A DNA stretch of 64,000 nt from Hirudinaria manillensis (taxonomy: Eukaryota > Annelida > Clitellata > Hirudinida > Hirudinidae): assembly GCA_034509925.1 (NCBI GenBank), contig CM067535.1, positions 3,161,001-3,225,000 of the forward strand, in the 5' to 3' direction. The position numbers and the translations under genes are program-made. Every line of letters starts with the position of its first letter. Positions within the stretch are counted from its first letter, which is position 1. Below the pieces are notes generated by a model. That model searched no databases, was not told the origin of the DNA, and worked only from the letters and a program-made list of their open reading frames with translations. Positions 62,270 to 64,000 of the stretch are shown here, piece by piece.

Positions 62270-64000
62270 TCAATTTACATTAAAATGACCTTTGCAAATG
62301 AAATCCAAATACCGATCCACTTTCGTAAAATAACCTAATGTGCAAGGCAAACCTGATTTATCACTACCAGAAGATGTTGTTACACCAATTAATGTCCATA
62401 ATCTACGATCATTTTTGCAGACATAAGGACCACCACTATCTCCCTAAAATCAATTAATGAATCAATTGTACACAACAATTTTATGCAAAGTTACACGTTT
62501 CAAATACAACCGTGCATATATTTATTCCATTAGTGGGAGATGAGCCGGCACAAAATGTCTCAGGCTTTATGAGGACCCTATATATATCAGGTGATTCGCC
62601 TCCCAGACTAGACATTTCATGTAAACATTCAATGTCAGTAAGTATATTTAGTCTTCCTTGTTGCAAATATTTGGGTCTGGAACCATCTTGAAATCGTCCA
62701 ATTTGATTTTGTTTTAAACCCTATACCTTTTACTGACTTACATAAATTCAAAATATATAACATAAGAATATAATGTTATATATATTTAACAATTTTTTTT
62801 ACAAAAACTGACAGATGCAAAATCTCTACATAATCTTGACTACCAACTTCTATCAATATGCCCAAATCCAGTCGCTACGCAATGTCGATGAGACGTAAAC
62901 ATTTCGTTGCCCATAACTCCACCAGGCAAACAGACCGGCCTTACAAATTTTGAATAGATTATCTGTGACTTGAGTCTGACCAATGCCAGGTCGTTAAAAG
63001 AAGTAATTCTTTCATATTTTGGATGAGTTATGAGATGGGAGGCAGGAAGTTTTTTTTCATTGGGATCGTCACGTATATTTGTTTCAACCATAACATGAAT
63101 TGATTCAATTTTACGCCTGCTTGAAGGATTAACAATATTTGGGGCAATAAGTTGAAACAAATTGAATCACATATCAACGTTCATTTATAAAACAATTCTA
63201 CTTGCATTTGTTAGTTATTTAAAAAATTATAAGTTTTGTTATTTAGATACGCGTGCTACATCGTTTCAAGAAAAAAAGTACCTGTAACCAAAGCAATGAG
63301 CCGAAGTAAGTATCCAATTTTCCTTTATAATACTACCTCCGCATGCATATTGTCCGTTGACAAAAACTTGAGCCTGCCACGGCCAGGCACCATTTTTGGA
63401 TTGGTCACCTTTGATAACATACGGTTCAAAATCACCGTCGGGCAAACCACGTGTTCCACAAATACTTTCAGTTTCTGTGACCAAAATAAATTCATAAAAA
63501 TAAATGGAATAATGTTACAATTTGTATTGTAAATTAGTATTAATTAAATAGTATTAAGTAAATGAATTCAATCATGAAAAAGCATCGATTTATAATCGCT
63601 TTCTCTAAATATTTAGCCAATTCATACCGTTTCTCCAACGGATCTCGCATCGAAGGTTTATCACGTGACCAGAGAAGCATTGTGATCTGAAAAAGTTAAA
63701 ATATCAAACTAAAAATTTATACTGATAATCTATAAAGTAAAAAAAAATTTCATTAACCTTCTTTGGAAGTATCTCATATGTGGTAAATCTTCGCTATCAA
63801 TTTTACTTCTAACGAAAATTTATGCATTTTATTAGATGTTGGCTCGTACAAAGTGTCTGAATAATATCTGTCAATACAAATAAATAATATTATTAATATT
63901 AAAAATTAAGAATGTTACTAATATTGCAAATGAATAATATTACTTTTTAAGTTGAGTAAATATTAAGGTGCTATCAAACATTGTTTTTAATGCATTGGTA
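62270..64000 (-). CDS. Gene B-like protease, 3' half, cut by window edge
   Basis: A near-identical copy of gene B. The SRCR exons are about 63780-63880 and 63630-63692 (CFSGHVIKLRC-like). Protease exons are 63266-63479 (ICGTRG ... SAHC), 62851-63111 (NDLALVRL), 62507-62690 (FCAGS) and 62270-62441 (GDSGGP, stop 62270-62272). One difference is loss of one codon in the loop before INIC (SSPTNGINIC against SSPTINGINIC). All triad residues are present. The signal peptide, FTP and LDLa exons should lie to the right of the window. Confidence 0.78.

Overview
This is an AT-rich animal genomic window. It has spliced genes with short exons and GT..AG introns, extracellular modular proteins, and Ty3/gypsy-type, CR1-like and Penelope-like retroelements. 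The domain mix (F-type lectin/FTP, LDL-receptor class A, SRCR, trypsin-fold protease, PAN-like) and the SAP-domain Gag elements suggest an invertebrate. An arthropod is my guess, but the sequence does not settle the lineage.

Host genes. A tandem gene array fills the window. On the minus strand lie large secreted or zymogen-like proteins with the layout signal peptide - FTP - FTP - LDLa - LDLa - SRCR - serine protease. There are two complete copies (gene A 3148-8736, gene B 16709-21604), one apparently complete copy enlarged to about 24 kb by transposons (gene C 29757-54096), two copies cut by the window edges (1-1829; 62270-64000) and two wrecked copies (about 22490-23980 and 25250-26095). 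Interleaved on the plus strand is a second family: short secreted proteins with an N-terminal PAN-like Cys-rich region and one F-type lectin domain. One is intact (55477-56665), three are pseudogenes (9990-11168, 11800-13275, 57475-58572), and several are fragments. Large blocks are near-copies of each other: 1-2264 with 19870-22130; 2265-9100 with 28836-33243 plus 49301-49630 plus 52230-54430; 9230-10740 with 59640-60745; 13735-14317 and 15738-18430 with 60765-63990.

Mobile DNA. One intron of gene C (33130-49470) holds a 'Russian doll'. A solo LTR (33244-49300, TSD ATAA) was hit by two different CR1-like LINEs. The second LINE was then hit by two LTR retrotransposons placed side by side at the same GTAT target. 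One of these (Y, 42724-48196) is an almost full Ty3/gypsy element with identical LTRs. The other (X, 40458-42719) is a pol-less relative that shares Y's PBS, PPT, LTR ends and SAP-domain Gag start. A second pol-less family (Z, 50639-52214) carries one 410-codon ORF with a charged coiled coil, three ~46-residue repeats and an RS-rich tract. A Penelope-like fragment sits at 14318-15737.

The most notable points are the lectin-protease fusion with degenerate sugar-binding and S1-pocket positions, the non-autonomous LTR families with conserved novel ORFs, and the double integration at GTAT. Exon limits are my reading of splice signals and homology between the copies. No transcript data were available.
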